This document shows positions 22,637-24,921 of a stretch of 24,921 bases of DNA, piece after piece. The position numbers were made by a program, and so were the translations under genes. The DNA is from Bacteroidota bacterium. GTDB lineage: Bacteria > Bacteroidota > Bacteroidia > Chitinophagales > Chitinophagaceae. The DNA lies in contig JAEWBT010000044.1 in assembly GCA_023391015.1 (NCBI GenBank), positions 1 through 24,921 of the forward strand. The letters are read 5' to 3'. Numbering within the stretch: the first letter of the stretch is position 1; every line of letters starts with the position of its first letter. A model generated the notes under the pieces. The model was not told the origin of the DNA. It saw only the letters and a list, made by a program, of their open reading frames with translations, and ran no database searches.

Positions 22637-24799
22637 ATGAAAAAAATTCTGCTCTCGCTTTTTGCTGCCTGCTCGCTCTTGCAGGCGCGTGCCGATGAAG
22701 GCATGTGGCTGCCCCAGCTCATAGGCAAAAACTATGAGGAAATGAAACGCCTCGGCCTGAAGCTAACCCCGGAAGACATCTTCAGCATCAATCAGGCTTC
22801 GCTCAAAGACGCAATTGTGCAGTTTGGCGGCGGTTGCACGGCGGAGATGGTTTCGGCTTCCGGCCTGCTGATGACCAACCACCACTGCGGCTACGACGCC
22901 ATCGCTACGCTCAGCTCGGTGGAGAAAAACTACCTCGACAACGGTTTTTGGGCAAAAAGCTTTGCAGCAGAACTGCCGGCCAAAGGACTGTCGGTGATTT
23001 ACCTGCAGGAAGTGGTGGACGTAACGCCGGAAATTATGGCCGCCGTGCGCAACACCAACGCCGGTCCGGAATGGAACCGCAAATATGAAGCGGCCCGCAA
23101 AAAGCTGGAAGAGCGCGCCTCCAACGGCGGCAAGCTGGTGGCCAATGTGAAAGAATATTTCAACGGCAACCAATACCTGCTGCTGACCTATAAAAAATAT
23201 ACGGACGTTCGCCTCGTGGGCACCCCGCCCAAGAGCGTAGGGAAGTTTGGCGGCGATACCGATAACTGGATGTGGCCTCGCCACACCGGCGATTTCTCGA
23301 TGTTCCGGGTGTATGCCAATGCCGACAACGAGCCGGCGGAATACAGCAACTCCAACGTGCCGTACAAGCCCAAAAAATACCTGCCCATTTCGGCCAAAGG
23401 CGTGCAGGAAGATGATTTCGCCATGGTGATGGGCTACCCGGGCCGCACCGACCGCTACCTGACGTCTTACGGCGTTTCGCTGGCTACCAACGTGACCTCG
23501 CCCGCCATCGTGAAGATCCGGGGCGAGCGCCTGGCAATCATGAAGAAATACATGGATGCCGACAAATCGGTGTATCTGAAGCTGACTTCCGGCTATCAGC
23601 GTATCTCCAACTACTGGAAATATTTCATTGGCCAGACGGAGCAGCTCAAGCGCCTCAACATCGAAAGCCAGAAGCGCAAAGAAGAGCAGCAGTTTACCCG
23701 CTGGGCATCTTCCTCTAAAGCCAACCGCAAATATGCCACGCTGATGTCGGACTTTGCCGGTGCGTATGCCGATTACCGTCCGGTGGCCAAGACAGCGGTT
23801 TACTACAGCGAAGCCTTCCGCGCGCCCATTCTGTCCCGCCTGGCCTCTGCCACCTATCCGCTTTATACCTATCTGGAAAAAGGTGGCAAAAACGAAGATT
23901 CGGTAAAGAAATACACCACCAGCATCCGCGCTACCCGCACGGCCCTGATGAAGGAATTTGTGCCGGACCTGGAGAAAGAAATGTTCTCCAAAATGACGTT
24001 GTTGTATTTCAACGAGGTGCCCAAAGCGCAGCAACCCGACATCTACGAGCGGGTGATCCTGGGGCAGTTTGGCAACGACGACAAGGCGGCGACAATGAAC
24101 CGCTACACCGAGTTTGTTTTCCAAAACACCCATCTGCTGGATGATTCCCGCTTTGATGCCCTGATGAACGCCCCCACGGTAGCAGCCATGAAAGGCGATG
24201 CAGCGATGGATTATGCGTATTCTTTCATCCGCAGCTACGACAAGATGGTGAAGCCCCGCGCCGAAGAATTTGCGTATGAAAAAAGAGACCTGAGCATGTT
24301 CTACACCAAAGCGGCCATGAAAATGGATCCCAAGCGCGCCTTCTACCCGGATGCCAACAGCACCATGCGTCTTTCCTACGGCAGTGTGCTTTCCTACGAG
24401 CCGCAGGATGCCGTTTTCTACCGCTACTACACCACGAGCGACGGCCTGCTGGCCAAGTATGTTCCCGGCGATGCCGAGTTTGACCTGCCTAAAGAACTGA
24501 TTACCCTGCTTCAAAAGAAAGATTTTGGTCGCTGGGCTAATGACAAAGGCGAGCTGGTGGTCAACTTTATCACCAACAACGACATTACCGGCGGCAACTC
24601 CGGCTCTCCGGTCATCAACGGCAACGGCGAGTGGATTGGCACGGCCTTCGACGGCAACTGGGAAGCCATGAGCGGCGATATTGCGTTCGACAAGAAATAC
24701 AAACGCACTATCGCTGCCGATGCCCGCTACATCATGTTTATCATCGACAAGCTGGGCAACGCCCAAAACCTGATCGAGGAAATGGACATCCGTTTCTGA
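22637..24799 (+). CDS. S46-family dipeptidyl peptidase, DPP7-like
   Basis: A 720-residue exported serine exopeptidase that removes dipeptides from peptide N-termini in the periplasm. The signal peptide MKKILLSLFAACSLLQARA is followed by DEGMW, the usual mature start of S46 enzymes. The chymotrypsin-like triad is His83 (TNHHCGYDAI), an Asp in HTGDFSMFRVYANADNEP, and Ser655 (GGNSGSPVING). The residue 18 after the Ser (AFDGNWEA) is Gly673; DPP11 has Arg there to take acidic P1 residues, while DPP7 has Gly and prefers hydrophobic ones, so DPP7-like specificity is expected. The length matches P. gingivalis relatives. Two hairpins follow the stop. No TTCCGGAA core occurs in its 2.2 kb. Confidence 0.96.
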   Translation: MKKILLSLFAACSLLQARADEGMWLPQLIGKNYEEMKRLGLKLTPEDIFSINQASLKDAIVQFGGGCTAEMVSASGLLMTNHHCGYDAIATLSSVEKNYLDNGFWAKSFAAELPAKGLSVIYLQEVVDVTPEIMAAVRNTNAGPEWNRKYEAARKKLEERASNGGKLVANVKEYFNGNQYLLLTYKKYTDVRLVGTPPKSVGKFGGDTDNWMWPRHTGDFSMFRVYANADNEPAEYSNSNVPYKPKKYLPISAKGVQEDDFAMVMGYPGRTDRYLTSYGVSLATNVTSPAIVKIRGERLAIMKKYMDADKSVYLKLTSGYQRISNYWKYFIGQTEQLKRLNIESQKRKEEQQFTRWASSSKANRKYATLMSDFAGAYADYRPVAKTAVYYSEAFRAPILSRLASATYPLYTYLEKGGKNEDSVKKYTTSIRATRTALMKEFVPDLEKEMFSKMTLLYFNEVPKAQQPDIYERVILGQFGNDDKAATMNRYTEFVFQNTHLLDDSRFDALMNAPTVAAMKGDAAMDYAYSFIRSYDKMVKPRAEEFAYEKRDLSMFYTKAAMKMDPKRAFYPDANSTMRLSYGSVLSYEPQDAVFYRYYTTSDGLLAKYVPGDAEFDLPKELITLLQKKDFGRWANDKGELVVNFITNNDITGGNSGSPVINGNGEWIGTAFDGNWEAMSGDIAFDKKYKRTIAADARYIMFIIDKLGNAQNLIEEMDIRF

Positions 24800-24803
24800 G
24801 ATT

Positions 24804-24861
24804 AAAGACGATAGACAAAAGAGGATTTTTGTAGGAACGCGCCTCCTGGCGCGGTCTTTTT
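24804..24861 (+). terminator. Repeated 20-mer and terminator after the S46 peptidase
   Basis: AAAGACGATAGACAAAAGAG at 24804-24823 is identical to 17570-17589. It is followed by the hairpin CGCGCC-TCCT-GGCGCG (24838-24853) and GTCTTTTT, an intrinsic terminator. Confidence 0.7.
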
Positions 24862-24870
24862 GGGGATAAA

Positions 24871-24913
24871 CGAGAACACCCGTCAGGTTTCCAAAACCTG
24901 ACGGGTGTTCTCG
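24871..24913 (+). terminator. 20-bp perfect hairpin at the right edge
   Basis: The stem 24871-24890 pairs perfectly with 24894-24913 around a CCA loop, followed by TTT. The core CCCGTCAGG/CCTGACGGG belongs to a hairpin family I recall as widespread in Bacteroidota gaps. A further TTTCCGGA is cut by the window end. Confidence 0.75.
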
Positions 24914-24921
24914 TTTCCGGA

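Noticed and set aside
22763..24766. Very long open frame (over 660 codons) antisense to the S46 peptidase, and similar long frames antisense to the M13 peptidase and oxoamine synthase
   Set aside because: They mirror real genes with strong motifs. Their translations are low in recognisable motifs, and they are expected from third-position GC bias.

Overview
The window looks like chromosomal DNA of a Bacteroidota bacterium, most likely of the Chitinophagaceae or a near relative. It has roughly balanced base composition. Three things support this: a large secreted protein with a type A type-IX-secretion sorting domain; repeated -7 boxes of the Bacteroidota form TAnnTTTG (mostly TACTTTTG) in front of genes; and the gene families present (short SppA, PafA-type phosphatase, S46 peptidase, alpha-oxoamine synthase starting MPQTDLF). 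It is a housekeeping and cell-envelope region. I see no phage, insertion sequence, CRISPR array or defence locus.

Layout, left to right: a YciF-like ferritin-fold protein and folK (both minus); a 21-bp/63-bp higher-order tandem repeat; sppA and an M13 metallopeptidase (both plus); a repeat-rich gap; a dTDP-4-dehydrorhamnose-reductase-like SDR and an alpha-oxoamine synthase (both minus) separated by an array of tiny hairpins; a 1036-residue beta-helix T9SS cargo protein (minus); a ClC chloride channel (minus) divergent from a PafA-like alkaline phosphatase (plus); an NlpC/P60 lipoprotein (minus); initiator tRNA-fMet (minus) divergent from era (plus); a glutamate/dicarboxylate symporter, a DedA protein and a thioredoxin-fold protein (plus); a PLP decarboxylase (minus) divergent from an SMR/Gdx-type exporter (plus); and a DPP7-like S46 dipeptidyl peptidase (plus). 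Many products act at the envelope or on peptides (SppA, PepO, NlpC/P60, DPP7, PafA, T9SS cargo), but they do not form one operon. Most genes have their own promoter and terminator.

The strongest unexplained signal is dispersed. The palindrome TTTCCGGAAA occurs 22 times by hand count, and its core TTCCGGAA 29 times, where less than one would be expected by chance. All 12 intergenic cores are full 10-mers, and close pairs are spaced near multiples of one helical turn. It resembles the highly iterated palindromes (HIP1) of cyanobacteria in behaviour but not in sequence. Other structure worth attention: the 21-bp repeat before sppA; modular arrays of three-base-loop hairpins ending right at the start codons of the SDR and symporter genes; a perfect 44-bp palindrome after dedA; and a terminator-like hairpin just before the SMR gene. 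All counts are by eye and all functions are by motif recognition only.
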